NCBI GenBank assembly: GCA_018666155.1
Contig: JABJAH010000003.1
Span: 1 to 64,000, forward strand
DNA: 64,000 nucleotides
Direction of reading: 5' to 3'
From: Rhodospirillaceae bacterium
GTDB taxonomy: Bacteria > Pseudomonadota > Alphaproteobacteria > Rhodospirillales > Rhodospirillaceae
The notes beneath the pieces were generated by a model. The model was not told the origin of the DNA and made no database searches. It saw only the letters and a list, made by a program, of their open reading frames with translations. Below are positions 18,101 through 26,596 of the stretch, in pieces. The position numbers were made by a program, and so were the translations under genes. The first letter of the stretch is position 1; each line of letters begins with the position of its first letter.

Positions 18101-18970
18101 TTATTTGGATGGGCCGGTTTCAATGGGTGTTTCCGGATCGCTTCCCCAGTCTACCCAGGAGCCGTCGTATATCGCGACATCATCCTTCCCGAGAAGATAG
18201 GCACCAAGGGCAACGGTACAGGCGGTTACGCCGGAACCACAGGTGGTCGCCATGGGTGCATTGAGATCGACACCCGCCCCATCGAATTGTGCCTGGAGAT
18301 CATCGGCGGACCTGATGGTCTTCGTGTCGCTTACGAACAAGCTGCCGAAGGGCACATTCAAGCTGCTAGGAATATGTCCCGAGCGCAAACCGGCCTTGGG
18401 TTCAGGGTCTGTCCCAGCAAAGCGCCCAGCAGAGCGAGCGTCAACGACCTGATACAAAGCAGCATCGATGTTGTTTTTGATGTCGTCTTTGCTGCGCACC
18501 ATTTCCAATGCTTCTTGAGTGGCCGCAAAGGACTTGGCACCAATCTGTGGCTGATCTGCTGATAGCGGTTTGTTTTCCGACCTCCATTTGGTCAAGCCAC
18601 CGTCAAGAACGGCTACATTATCGTGTCCATAGGCGCGAAACATCCACCACACGCGCGCAGCAGCGCAACCGCCACCAGCCGCGTCGTAGGCGATGACCTT
18701 GGTGTCATTGCCTATACCGAGGGCGCCAACTTTTTGGCCAAACACAGAGGCGGTTGGCACGGTGTGGTCCTGTGCGGCGTTCGGGTCGGCAATGTCGTTG
18801 ATGTCAAAGAATACGGCACCTGGAATATGACCGGCATCATACTGCTCTTTTGCAGGAGCGGTTCCACCTGGAACAAAGAACGAGGCGTCGACCACAACGA
18901 GGTTCTCGTCGCCCAGATGGTTGGCAAGCCACTCGGTTGAGACGAGGGCATCTAGGTTTACGTAGTTCAT
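18101..18970 (-). CDS. sseA: 3-Mercaptopyruvate/thiosulfate sulfurtransferase
   Basis: A 289-residue two-domain rhodanese. The N-terminal domain is non-catalytic (VVVDASFFVPGG, AGHIPGAVFFDI). The C-terminal domain carries the catalytic loop CGSGVTA near residue 243, the form found in mercaptopyruvate sulfurtransferases rather than CRKGVT of thiosulfate rhodaneses. It moves sulfur from 3-mercaptopyruvate to an acceptor such as thioredoxin. It begins 27 bases after the cysteine synthase stop, so cysteine made next door could feed it after transamination. Confidence 0.9.
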   Translation of the reverse strand: MNYVNLDALVSTEWLANHLGDENLVVVDASFFVPGGTAPAKEQYDAGHIPGAVFFDINDIADPNAAQDHTVPTASVFGQKVGALGIGNDTKVIAYDAAGGGCAAARVWWMFRAYGHDNVAVLDGGLTKWRSENKPLSADQPQIGAKSFAATQEALEMVRSKDDIKNNIDAALYQVVDARSAGRFAGTDPEPKAGLRSGHIPSSLNVPFGSLFVSDTKTIRSADDLQAQFDGAGVDLNAPMATTCGSGVTACTVALGAYLLGKDDVAIYDGSWVDWGSDPETPIETGPSK

Positions 18971-18997
18971 TGGATTGATCCGTATCTAACGCGATGG

Positions 18998-19987
18998 CTA
19001 AGCCATCCAGGGCGGAATAGGGAGGTCTTTAGAGCGTAGGAACTCCGGATTGAAAATCTTACTCTGATACCGGCTGCCAAGGTCGCACAAAATCGTCACA
19101 ACGTTTGCCCCGGCCCCAAGCTTTTTGCCGATGCGAATGGCGGAGGCCACGTTGATTCCGGTTGAGCCCCCCATCACGAGGCCATCGTGAAGGACCATAT
19201 TATAAATGGCGTCGAGGGCTTCGGGGTCCAAGACGCGCTCAGCGTCGTCGAGTGGTGCGTCCTTGAGGTTGAGTGTCACACGACCCTGACCAATTCCCTC
19301 TGTAATCGACCCCCCTTCGGTCGTGAGTTCACCGGTCTTAATGAAATCGTGCACGACCGATCCCCCTGGATCAGCGGCGACGGTCAGGATGTTTTTGGAG
19401 CGTTCTTTCAACGCAATCGATATTCCCGCCAATGTGCCACCGGTCCCAACGGCTGTGGTGAAGGCATCGATCTTGCCGTCTAGCGCATCCCAAATTTCGG
19501 GACCGGTGGTTTGAATATGGCCGTCTCTGTTTGCGGTGTTGTCGAACTGATTGCAGAAGTAGCCGCCGACTTCCTCTGCCAGCCGCTGTGCAACATGGAC
19601 GTAATTGTTGGGGTCTTTGTAGGGCACGGCTGGCACCTCGCGCAGCTCTGCGCCACAGGCGCGGACCGTATCTTTTTTCTCTTGGGCCTGAGTGTCAGGC
19701 ATGACGATGATGGACTTGTAGCCAAGAGCATTGCCGACTAGGGCGACACCGATGCCCGTGTTGCCGCCCGTCGCCTCAACGAGGGTTCCGCCAGGCTGGA
19801 TCAGGCCGCGCTTCTCTGCGTCACGAATCATGTAAAGCGCCGCCCGGTCTTTGACCGAGCCACCTGGGTTCATGAACTCAGCCTTGCCGTAAATGTTGGC
19901 GCCGGAGACCTCTGACGCCCACTTGAGGCGGATCAGCGGCGTATTTCCAACGGCCTCGATAAAATCTCCGTGCACTGGGGTCTTCAT
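18998..19987 (-). CDS. cysK: Cysteine synthase (O-acetylserine sulfhydrylase family)
   Basis: A 329-residue fold-type II PLP enzyme. The PLP Lys lies at about residue 46 in NPGGSVKDRAALYMI, the phosphate/substrate loop is EATGGNTGIGVAL, and a Gly-rich PLP-phosphate loop is at TAVGTGGTLAGIS. It makes cysteine from O-acetylserine and sulfide. CysK fits better than cystathionine beta-synthase, since no CBS domains follow. It is first in a minus-strand run of sulfur genes and is divergent from the hydrolase-OsmC gene across 117 bases. Confidence 0.9.
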   Translation of the reverse strand: MKTPVHGDFIEAVGNTPLIRLKWASEVSGANIYGKAEFMNPGGSVKDRAALYMIRDAEKRGLIQPGGTLVEATGGNTGIGVALVGNALGYKSIIVMPDTQAQEKKDTVRACGAELREVPAVPYKDPNNYVHVAQRLAEEVGGYFCNQFDNTANRDGHIQTTGPEIWDALDGKIDAFTTAVGTGGTLAGISIALKERSKNILTVAADPGGSVVHDFIKTGELTTEGGSITEGIGQGRVTLNLKDAPLDDAERVLDPEALDAIYNMVLHDGLVMGGSTGINVASAIRIGKKLGAGANVVTILCDLGSRYQSKIFNPEFLRSKDLPIPPWMA

Positions 19988-20104
19988 GGTTTAGTCCTGC
20001 TTTGAGCAATGGTACGACCACCATAGGATTAAGCAGCTAGCCGTCCAAGAGGCTGGCGGCATGATAGGCTTCACAATACCGATACAAGAGAAGGATCGTT
20101 CGTT

Positions 20105-21328
20105 ATGTCAGAGAGCCGTAAAATAGAATTCCCCGGTCACTCAGGTGAGATGCTGGCTGCCCGTCTGGATCTGCCTGACGGCACGCCAAAAGCGTTCGCC
20201 CTCTTTGCCCACTGCTTCACGTGCTCGAAAGATATTTTTGCGGCGTCACGGATCGCCGCTGAGTTGAGCGCAGAAGGTATCGCTGTGTTGCGCTTCGATT
20301 TCACGGGGCTGGGAGCGTCGGAAGGAGAATTTGCAAATACCAACTTTTCGTCGAACGTGCAGGATCTCTTGGAAGCGGTTGCTTACCTAGAGAAAGAACA
20401 TGAAGCGCCGGCTATTCTCATCGGACATTCTCTTGGCGGTGCAGCGGTTTTGGCGGCAGCGCCACATGTTGAAGGTGCGAAGGCCATTGTGACGATCGGT
20501 GCGCCGTCGGATGCGGAACATGTTGCGCACAATTTCGGCGCAAAGCTTGATGAGATCGCGAAGGATGGTGAGGCGGACGTGGAGTTGGCCGGGCGAACCT
20601 TTAAGATCAAGAAGCAGTTTCTCGACGACATCGCCGGACAAAACGTGCTTGACGCCGTCAAGGGCATGAAGAAAGCGCTGTTGGTTTGCCATGCCCCTAT
20701 GGATGAAACCGTTGGGGTCAAAAATGCGACCGACATTTTCGTGGCTGCTAAACATCCAAAGAGTTTTCTGTCTCTCGACAGTGCGGATCACCTGTTGCGC
20801 AAAAAGAGTGATTCCATCTATGCGGCGCGCTGCATCGCAGCTTGGGCAGCGCGCTACATCGGCGCCATAGACGACTCAGCTGCGCCGAAACCCTTGCCCG
20901 ATGGCCAAGTTGTGGTGGAGGAGACAGGAACCGGACAGTTTATCCAATCGGTTCAGGTCGGCGCGCATGTGCTGACGGCAGATGAACCCGCCAGCGTCGG
21001 TGGCGACAATACAGGACCAGCGCCATACGACTATTTGTTGGCTGGGCTGGGGGCGTGCACATCCATGACCTTGCGAATGTATGCCAACCGCAAACGATTA
21101 CCCCTGGATAAGGTATCCGTTCTGCTCAGTCACACCAAAATACATGCGGATGACTGCGCCGACTGCGAAACTAAGGAGGGTAAGATCGATGAGATCACCC
21201 GAGAAATTACGATCACCGGCGATTTGGATGACGATCAACGCGCACGATTGCTTGAGATCGCAGACAAATGTCCCGTGCATCGGACACTCGAACGTGAAGT
21301 CAAAGTGCGTACCGCGCTTGTCGCTTAA
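20105..21328 (+). CDS. Alpha/beta hydrolase-OsmC fusion protein
   Basis: A 407-residue two-domain protein. Residues 1-255 are an alpha/beta hydrolase with the nucleophile elbow GHSLGGAAVL and FDFTGLGASEG. Residues about 265-407 are an OsmC/Ohr-type domain with two redox Cys, in GLGACTSMTLRMYA and DKCPVHRTLE. OsmC proteins reduce organic hydroperoxides by thiol chemistry. The fusion is known in proteobacteria; the hydrolase half's substrate is unknown. The start at ATG 20105 follows AAGGA. An MDR-family reductase follows 17 bases later. Confidence 0.9.
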   Translation: MSESRKIEFPGHSGEMLAARLDLPDGTPKAFALFAHCFTCSKDIFAASRIAAELSAEGIAVLRFDFTGLGASEGEFANTNFSSNVQDLLEAVAYLEKEHEAPAILIGHSLGGAAVLAAAPHVEGAKAIVTIGAPSDAEHVAHNFGAKLDEIAKDGEADVELAGRTFKIKKQFLDDIAGQNVLDAVKGMKKALLVCHAPMDETVGVKNATDIFVAAKHPKSFLSLDSADHLLRKKSDSIYAARCIAAWAARYIGAIDDSAAPKPLPDGQVVVEETGTGQFIQSVQVGAHVLTADEPASVGGDNTGPAPYDYLLAGLGACTSMTLRMYANRKRLPLDKVSVLLSHTKIHADDCADCETKEGKIDEITREITITGDLDDDQRARLLEIADKCPVHRTLEREVKVRTALVA

Positions 21329-21345
21329 GTTTTGAGAGATTTCAT

Positions 21346-22383
21346 ATGACCGAGCGACCTAAGACAAATCTGCAATGGCTTTTGGCTGAGCGACCGATCG
21401 ACCGAGCAGTGAAGGAAAGCGATTTCAAACTTCACGAGGGTGCGGTCCCTGAGCCGAAAGACGGCGAGTTTGTGATTCGTGTTATTTACTCGTCATTGGC
21501 ACCGGTGATGCGGTTTTACATGCTCGATGGGGCGGGGATCGAAGAACCGCTGGAGATCGGCGATGTCATGCGCGGGCGCGGCGTGGGTCAAGTTGTGACG
21601 TCCAAGAATCCTGACTACATGCCCGGCGATATTGTACATGGCAAAATGGGATGGCAGCAGTACGCCGTCGCCGACAGTTCACCCTATTATCTGATGTACA
21701 AGGTTACGCAGCGGGAAGTGCCGGTTTCGACCGCGCTTGGTGTGCTCGGCATGACTGGGTTTACAGCCTATTTCGGTCTGTTTGATATTGGCAAACCCAA
21801 AGCCGGTGAGACGGTTTTGGTCTCAGGTGCGGCTGGTGGCGTCGGTTCTAACGTTGGCCAAATCGCAAAAATTCGGGGATGTAAAACCGTCGGCATCGCG
21901 GGCTCAGACGAGAAGTGCAAAATGCTGGTCGAGAGTCTGGGCTACGACGCTGCGATCAATTATCGAGATGGCGACGTCGGCGCACAAATGGATAAGACGT
22001 GCCCGAATGGTATTGATGTCTTCTTTGATAATGTCGGCGGTGAAATCCTCGACGAAGGCCTGGCGCGGATCAACAAGTACGCGCGTGTCGTCGCTTGCGG
22101 CCAGATCAGTCAGTACATCGGCGACGGCAGTCCCCGGCCAATCAAAAACGCCTACAAGATCGGGCGTCTCAACGCATTATTGCAGGGTTTCTTAATCTAC
22201 GACTATGCGCCGCGACTGGCCGAGGCCGAGAGCGACATGGTGCAGTGGATCCGCGAAGGGCGGCTGACGTATCAAGAAGATATCTTGGATGGCATCGAAC
22301 GCATGCCCGAGGCGCTGATCCGGCTCTACGACAGTAAGAACAGGGGCAAACAATTGGTGAGGGTCAGCCCCGATCCGTTCTAA
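21346..22383 (+). CDS. NADP-dependent medium-chain dehydrogenase/reductase (CurA/leukotriene B4 dehydrogenase-like)
   Basis: A 345-residue zinc-independent MDR enzyme. The Rossmann motif is SGAAGGVGSNVGQIAKIRG, followed by VGIAGSDEKC and INYRDGD, as in prostaglandin reductases and bacterial CurA/YncB. Members reduce the double bond of alpha,beta-unsaturated ketones and aldehydes with NADPH. The N-terminus (NLQWLLAERP) is typical of this group. It follows the hydrolase-OsmC gene closely, suggesting joint use against reactive carbonyl or peroxide products. Confidence 0.88.
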   Translation: MTERPKTNLQWLLAERPIDRAVKESDFKLHEGAVPEPKDGEFVIRVIYSSLAPVMRFYMLDGAGIEEPLEIGDVMRGRGVGQVVTSKNPDYMPGDIVHGKMGWQQYAVADSSPYYLMYKVTQREVPVSTALGVLGMTGFTAYFGLFDIGKPKAGETVLVSGAAGGVGSNVGQIAKIRGCKTVGIAGSDEKCKMLVESLGYDAAINYRDGDVGAQMDKTCPNGIDVFFDNVGGEILDEGLARINKYARVVACGQISQYIGDGSPRPIKNAYKIGRLNALLQGFLIYDYAPRLAEAESDMVQWIREGRLTYQEDILDGIERMPEALIRLYDSKNRGKQLVRVSPDPF

Positions 22384-22456
22384 GCTCTGTCCCTACACAA
22401 AGTAGGGAGGAGTCCGTCATGGCTCCCAAAAAAACAAACTTCGATTTTCCGAGGAA

Positions 22457-22552
22457 CGAGCCCATGCACTGTTCGTTTGGTGCATCGAGCTCATGCAAGT
22501 GCGTTCGCGCGAACGCCCCCATGCATTAGAAAAAATCAAACGAGCCCATGCA
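22457..22552. repeat. Four-copy ~28-base periodic motif with a perfect 16-base palindrome
   Basis: The 12-mer CGAGCCCATGCA occurs at 22457 and 22541, with variants CGAGCTCATGCA at 22486 and CGCCCCCATGCA at 22514. The start-to-start spacing is 29, 28 and 27 bases. Between copies 2 and 3 lies GCGTTCGCGCGAACGC (22501-22516), a perfect palindrome. The array sits between convergent genes, so it is not a promoter of either in the usual sense. It could be a protein-binding array or the relic of a repeated element. Spacers are unrelated and unlike a CRISPR array. Confidence 0.55.
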
Positions 22553-22597
22553 TCGCTGAATAGGGCGCGACATAAAGTTGCCCTGAACAGGATTGTC

Positions 22598-23056
22598 TTA
22601 CCCAGCCGCGCCCCAGACCGCGATGATGATGGTCAGGATACCGAGGGCCAAGTTCGTGGCGACGATTTTGCGAACCGTCTGAAGGGCCTTGCCGGCGGTA
22701 TCGAAATCCCGAGCGTCTGCCGCGTACTTGAAGGTGCGGAACGGGCCGTGATTAAGCCAGAAAAACAGGATCGTCATGACCAGAGCCAGGGTGAACATCG
22801 TATCGACATGGGCCCCTGCCGCGCCAAAGCCGGAGAGCACGAAGAACATCATGTAAATGCCCGTCGCCCAGAGCACGACAACGGTGCCGAGGACCCAGCG
22901 CAGGAATCGTTGCAAGGTCCGTCGCCATAGGGGTAGAGCGTCTTCAGGTGACAAGCCGGCCATAGACGGGCGCAGCGCCATATAGGCGAAGAACATACCG
23001 CCGACCCAAACGACTGAGGCGAGGGTGTGGAGGGTGTTCGAAAGGTTCCAAAGCAT
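22598..23056 (-). CDS. CopD-like membrane protein
   Basis: A 152-residue protein with four predicted membrane segments and His residues at membrane edges (LHTLASVVWVGGMFFAYMAL in segment 1, FFWLNHGPFRTFKY between segments 3 and 4). This is the pattern of the CopD domain seen in copper-resistance proteins and in related stand-alone membrane proteins. Whether it handles copper or haem is unknown. It stands alone, convergent with the MDR gene and divergent from a frameshifted gene. Confidence 0.78.
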   Translation of the reverse strand: MLWNLSNTLHTLASVVWVGGMFFAYMALRPSMAGLSPEDALPLWRRTLQRFLRWVLGTVVVLWATGIYMMFFVLSGFGAAGAHVDTMFTLALVMTILFFWLNHGPFRTFKYAADARDFDTAGKALQTVRKIVATNLALGILTIIIAVWGAAG

Positions 23057-23186
23057 GGCGGTCGTCCTTGTACAGGTAAGCCTTGGTTTTAGGCGCGAGA
23101 CTTCAAAACGGCAAGGGCGGACAACGGCGGTAGAACGCTGCTACCCTAACCGACAGGGATAGGTATACGGGTGAGGGAGCTTTTAT

Positions 23187-23718
23187 ATGCGTGCAGCGAT
23201 GATGTTTGTTTTGGTCTCGACCTGGCTGGCGGGCCCCGCCGCAGCGACAGAGATTCACTGCGATGGGCAGGAAGAGAACCTCAACCGCTATTTGGCGCTG
23301 TTCGATGTGCTGTTCCAGCAGCGCGACGGCAGCCGCGCCGGGGAGTTCTATGCCGCGGAATTCATCAGCCATAACGCCGATGCTGGCGGCGCGGAGACGA
23401 CGATCGGCCGGCCGGCCTGAGCGGCTTGAGCGGATGTTTACAGCCTCTAAAGCGGCGTCGCCGGACCGTCAGCTGCGCAACGACATGATCATCTGCCAGG
23501 ACGACATGGTGTCGACACGGATGATGGTGTGGGGCACTCAAACTGGGACGATGATGGGTAATCCACCGTCAGGGCGACAATTCAAGTTCACGGCTATGGA
23601 TATCTTCCGCTTTAAGGACGGCATGATTGTGGAGCGCTGGGGGGAGTCAGACACCGTCATCCTTATTCGCCAATTGGGATTGGACGTCGACCTCTCGTTT
23701 CAGCCGATGGCGGATTAG
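23187..23718 (+). pseudogene. Secreted SnoaL/NTF2-like protein, frameshifted
   Basis: The frame from ATG 23187 encodes a signal peptide (MMFVLVSTWLAGPAAA) and the first third of an NTF2-like fold, then stops at 23420. A second frame continues the fold from about 23410 (ERLERMFTASKAASP) to 23718 with the usual FRFKDGMIVERWGESD strand pair. Removing one base within the GGCCGGCCGGCC run near 23404-23416 rejoins them into about 176 residues. A GGGAG ribosome-binding site precedes the start. The cause may be a real mutation or an error in a repetitive GC tract. Many SnoaL-like proteins are small-molecule cyclases or hydrolases; function here is unknown. Confidence 0.65.
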
Positions 23719-24012
23719 TCAGCTTGTCAGCATGAATGCCGCGATTATTGTCGCGCAGAACATAGCCAAGGCGAGCAGAGACGTAGCTGTGCGCAAGACC
23801 GTCACCGTCCAAGGGCTATCAAGGGTATCAGCGATCAAATGCCAGGCTGGGGCGGAACTGCGGACCAAGTGGCGTGCGACAGCGGTGCCAATGCCGCGGC
23901 GGTGGGTTTTTTCAAAGGCATCAAGGGCCCGCGCCCGCGCAGCCAGCCGTCGGGCTGGATCCGGCGCTGGAACCTCCAGGGAGAGAAGTGTTTCGAGATC
24001 GACGTCACGCAT
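23719..24012 (-). CDS. Small membrane protein coupled to ECF sigma factor (possible anti-sigma factor)
   Basis: A 97-residue protein starting at ATG 24012, eight bases before the end of the sigma-factor gene (ATGCGTGA), so translation is coupled. Residues 1-60 are soluble and Arg/Ala-rich (DPARRLAARARALDAFE) and a single membrane segment ends the protein (LLALAMFCATIIAAFML). The place and layout fit an anti-sigma factor that holds the sigma factor at the membrane, but there is no HxxxCxxC zinc motif. It could also be the remnant of a longer membrane protein of the same operon. Confidence 0.65.
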   Translation of the reverse strand: MRDVDLETLLSLEVPAPDPARRLAARARALDAFEKTHRRGIGTAVARHLVRSSAPAWHLIADTLDSPWTVTVLRTATSLLALAMFCATIIAAFMLTS

Positions 24013-24604
24013 GGCTGTTTCCCAAGTCTTCATCGTGCCATTGCTGCGACAAGACCTTACGGGCCTCGTGGATGCGCCAGGACACCGTTGTTTCGGCACA
24101 GCCTAGGGAATCTGCGGCTTGGCCATGGCTGAGGCCATCCCGAAACACCAGGAGTACCGCCGATTTCAGTTTCTCAGGCAGTTGTTCGACCGCACCCAAG
24201 AATTCCCTGGTGATGGCGTTGCGCTCCGGCGTTGCTTCGTGGCCGACCGGATCAAACTCTTCGGGCCAAGACCGTTCATAGCGACGGCAGGCTTTGCGCT
24301 GCCAGTCTTTGGCGGTGTTGAGGGTGAGGCGGTAGAGCCAAGTGGTGAACTTGGACTCAAATCGGTAGCTGTTCAGCTTACGGGCCAGTTTGACGCAGGT
24401 ATCCTGCGCGATGTCCTGGGCGTCGGTTTGATTGCGGGTGTGATGCAGGGCGATGCGGTAGATCAGGTCGTAGTGTTTATCGAAGAGCGTAGCGAAGGCT
24501 TGTCGATCACCGGCCATAGCGGCGCGGATGAGGGGATCATCAAAAGAGCTTGATCTGTTAGATAGCTTAGTATGGGTGTCGCGGTCCGTCAGCCTGTCCG
24601 TCAT
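24005..24604 (-). CDS. ECF-family RNA polymerase sigma factor
   Basis: A 199-residue sigma factor. Region 2 lies at residues about 25-95 (FDKHYDLIYRIALHHTRNQT, then DAQDIAQDTCVKLARKL and FTTWLYRLTLNTAKDW). Region 4 is at residues 135-185, with helix-turn-helix GLSHGQAADSLGCAETTVSW. Length and the absence of regions 1 and 3 are those of an ECF sigma factor. The small membrane protein overlapping its end is the likely regulator. The signal and target genes are unknown; such operons usually activate themselves. Confidence 0.92.
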   Translation of the reverse strand: MTDRLTDRDTHTKLSNRSSSFDDPLIRAAMAGDRQAFATLFDKHYDLIYRIALHHTRNQTDAQDIAQDTCVKLARKLNSYRFESKFTTWLYRLTLNTAKDWQRKACRRYERSWPEEFDPVGHEATPERNAITREFLGAVEQLPEKLKSAVLLVFRDGLSHGQAADSLGCAETTVSWRIHEARKVLSQQWHDEDLGNSHA

Positions 24605-24751
24605 AAGCGTCTCCCTTCTGAGATTGAGACGATGGCCTAGTGGATATCCTTGGACAGGTTTGTGGCTTTTTTAGGCCGGTGTGGTCTCGTTCGGCGAGAT
24701 TCTATTTATGAATAGAAACAACACCTTGAGAATTATTCCTCAGAAGATTCT

Positions 24752-26011
24752 TTAATGGGAAAAGCGGTCGAGCCCGAGCCCATCGAGGTCGATCTCCGGC
24801 GTCCGTCCTGATATCAGGTCGGCCAAGGCCTGTCCCGACCCGCAGGCCATGGTCCAGCCAAGGGTGCCATGGCCGGTGTTTAGGAACAGATTATCGTAAG
24901 GCGTGCCGCCAATAATGGGCACGGAATCAGGTGTTGCGGGGCGCAAGCCGCACCATGGTTCGATAACGCTATAGTTCGCCGCGTTTGGAAAGAGTGATTG
25001 GGTTGCAGAGACAATGGGGGCCAGCCGGACGGGGTCGAGCGCGGTGTTCCAGCCGGCAAGTTCTGCGGTTCCCGCAGCACGGAGTTGGTTCCCGAGGCGG
25101 GTGATGACGACGAATTTGCTTTCGTCGGTGATGCTTCGGCTGGGTGCGGCATCGCTGGTGGTGATTGGGCTGGTCATGGAATAGCCCTTGGCCGGGTAGA
25201 TTGGGATAGCCAGGCCTAAAGGCTTGAGCAGGCGTGGCGTTTCGCTGGCGAGACAGAGCACATAGGCATCAGCTTCGATGGTGCCATGGTCGGTGGCGAT
25301 CCCTGTGATTTCACGATTACGAGTGGTCAGCGCTTTGATCGATGTACTGAACTGAAATGTAACGTTGGCATCCTGGGCGATCTTGGCCAGTGTTTCTGTA
25401 AACTGACGGGCGTCTCCGGTTTCGTCGTCTGGGCTCAAGACACCGCCGACCAGGGGCACTTCGGCGTGGGCAAGGGCAGGTTCTTCAGCCAAAAGGGCAT
25501 CACGGTCTAAAATCGTTTGAGACAGTCCGTGGTCAGTTAGCTTTTGGGCTGTTGCGTAGCCTGCTGCGGCTGCCGACTGATCCCGATAGACATAAAGCAG
25601 CCCGCCCGTGGTTTGATTGTACTGAAGCCCGTGGTGTTGCCGCCAGGCCTGCAAGACGCCGCGGCTGTACGTCGCGATGCGCAACGCCTTTTCAAAGTTC
25701 AATGCGGCATGGCGGGAGGTGCAATTGGCGAGGAAGCGAAGACCCCAGCGCCATAGGGACGGATCCCACCGCAGGGGTTTGAATAACAGCGGCGCATCGG
25801 CCTGGAACATCCATTTGAAGGCCTGGAAAGGCACATGCGGCGCGGCCCAGGGCGTGGTGTGGGCGGCCGAAATCTGTCCGCCATTGGCGAAGCTGGTTTC
25901 TTCGGCGACGGCGTGTTGTCGGTCAATGACGACCACCTCGTGCCCCAGCATGCTTAGGGCATGGGCCGTGGACACGCCGATGACGCCAGCGCCGAGGACG
26001 GCGACCTTCAT
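24752..26011 (-). CDS. dadA: D-amino acid dehydrogenase, FAD-dependent (DadA-like)
   Basis: A 419-residue DAO-family flavoprotein. The FAD-binding Rossmann motif opens the protein (VAVLGAGVIGVSTAHAL), and the family's C-terminal signature is CGLRPATPDSVPIIGG followed by NTGHGTLGWTMACGSG. DadA oxidises D-amino acids, mainly D-alanine, to keto acids and passes electrons to the respiratory chain. I start at ATG 26011 (MKVAVLG); a TTG 12 bases upstream adds nothing conserved. No alanine racemase gene is nearby. Confidence 0.9.
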   Translation of the reverse strand: MKVAVLGAGVIGVSTAHALSMLGHEVVVIDRQHAVAEETSFANGGQISAAHTTPWAAPHVPFQAFKWMFQADAPLLFKPLRWDPSLWRWGLRFLANCTSRHAALNFEKALRIATYSRGVLQAWRQHHGLQYNQTTGGLLYVYRDQSAAAAGYATAQKLTDHGLSQTILDRDALLAEEPALAHAEVPLVGGVLSPDDETGDARQFTETLAKIAQDANVTFQFSTSIKALTTRNREITGIATDHGTIEADAYVLCLASETPRLLKPLGLAIPIYPAKGYSMTSPITTSDAAPSRSITDESKFVVITRLGNQLRAAGTAELAGWNTALDPVRLAPIVSATQSLFPNAANYSVIEPWCGLRPATPDSVPIIGGTPYDNLFLNTGHGTLGWTMACGSGQALADLISGRTPEIDLDGLGLDRFSH

Positions 26012-26391
26012 CGTGTAAGCCAACGAACGGTTGGGTTTAGGCTATGTTTCGGGCGGGCTATCATTGCGGCGCTATATAGACGATAGCGACGGTGGACACC
26101 ATCGCTCAGAGCGCACATCTGGTCGTCGTTAAGGGCATATATAGTTAACTATTTGTATTTGAAAATCGGTTGGGTTTCCAGGGACAAGGGGTGCTGACGA
26201 CGGCACAGATGTATGACGCCGATGCGGCTCAAAAGGTGGGGCAGGGCTTGATTGCCGAAGATTTGGGCCCTGCCATATCCGACCTCCTAAGGAAAACCTG
26301 AGATTTTATACGGCTGCAGGCCCGATGGGTGTTGCCTATTGACCGCCGGACGATTAAACGAATGCGGCGTTGCCGCCGTCTCGGCCGGTAA
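26012..26391. other. Intergenic region upstream of dadA and tRNA-Leu
   Basis: These 380 bases separate the dadA start (minus strand) from tRNA-Leu (plus strand). Visible are an imperfect stem at 26086-26105 (GCGACGGT/ACCATCGC, one mismatch), an AT-rich stretch near 26140-26165 and a small GCGGC/GCCGC hairpin just before the tRNA. Both promoters must lie here, but I cannot point to a convincing -35/-10 pair. Short frames across it look non-coding. Confidence 0.4.
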
Positions 26392-26478
26392 GCGGGTGTG
26401 GCGGAATTGGTAGACGCGCTAGGTTTAGGTCCTAGTGACTGCAAAGTCGTGGGGGTTCAAGTCCCTTCACCCGCACCA
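26392..26478 (+). tRNA. tRNA-Leu (anticodon UAG)
   Basis: The 87-base sequence folds as a class II tRNA. The acceptor arms are GCGGGTG/CACCCGC, the anticodon arm is CTAGG-TTTAGGT-CCTAG with anticodon TAG, there is a long variable arm (GACTGCAAAGTC region), the T arm contains GGTTCAAGTCC, and CCA is encoded. It decodes CUA and probably other CUN leucine codons. It lies 118 bases before the trigger factor gene. Confidence 0.96.
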
Positions 26479-26596
26479 TCCGGTCTATAGAGGCGAAGAA
26501 TTTGGGCAACGGCGTGCGACTAAGCGCAACGTATTTTTGGGACGGAAACGTCAAATAACGAGTGGCGCTGCGAGGCAGCCACCTAAGGGTAGAACG

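Noticed and set aside
19988..20104. Riboswitch upstream of the sulfur-gene run
   Set aside because: Only 117 bases shared by two divergent genes, and no SAM-type conserved helices seen.
22457..22552. CRISPR array
   Set aside because: Repeat unit only 12 bases, degenerate, spacers of 15-17 bases and no cas genes.
26229..26444. Minus-strand frame overlapping tRNA-Leu
   Set aside because: Arg/Ser-rich shadow over a tRNA gene.
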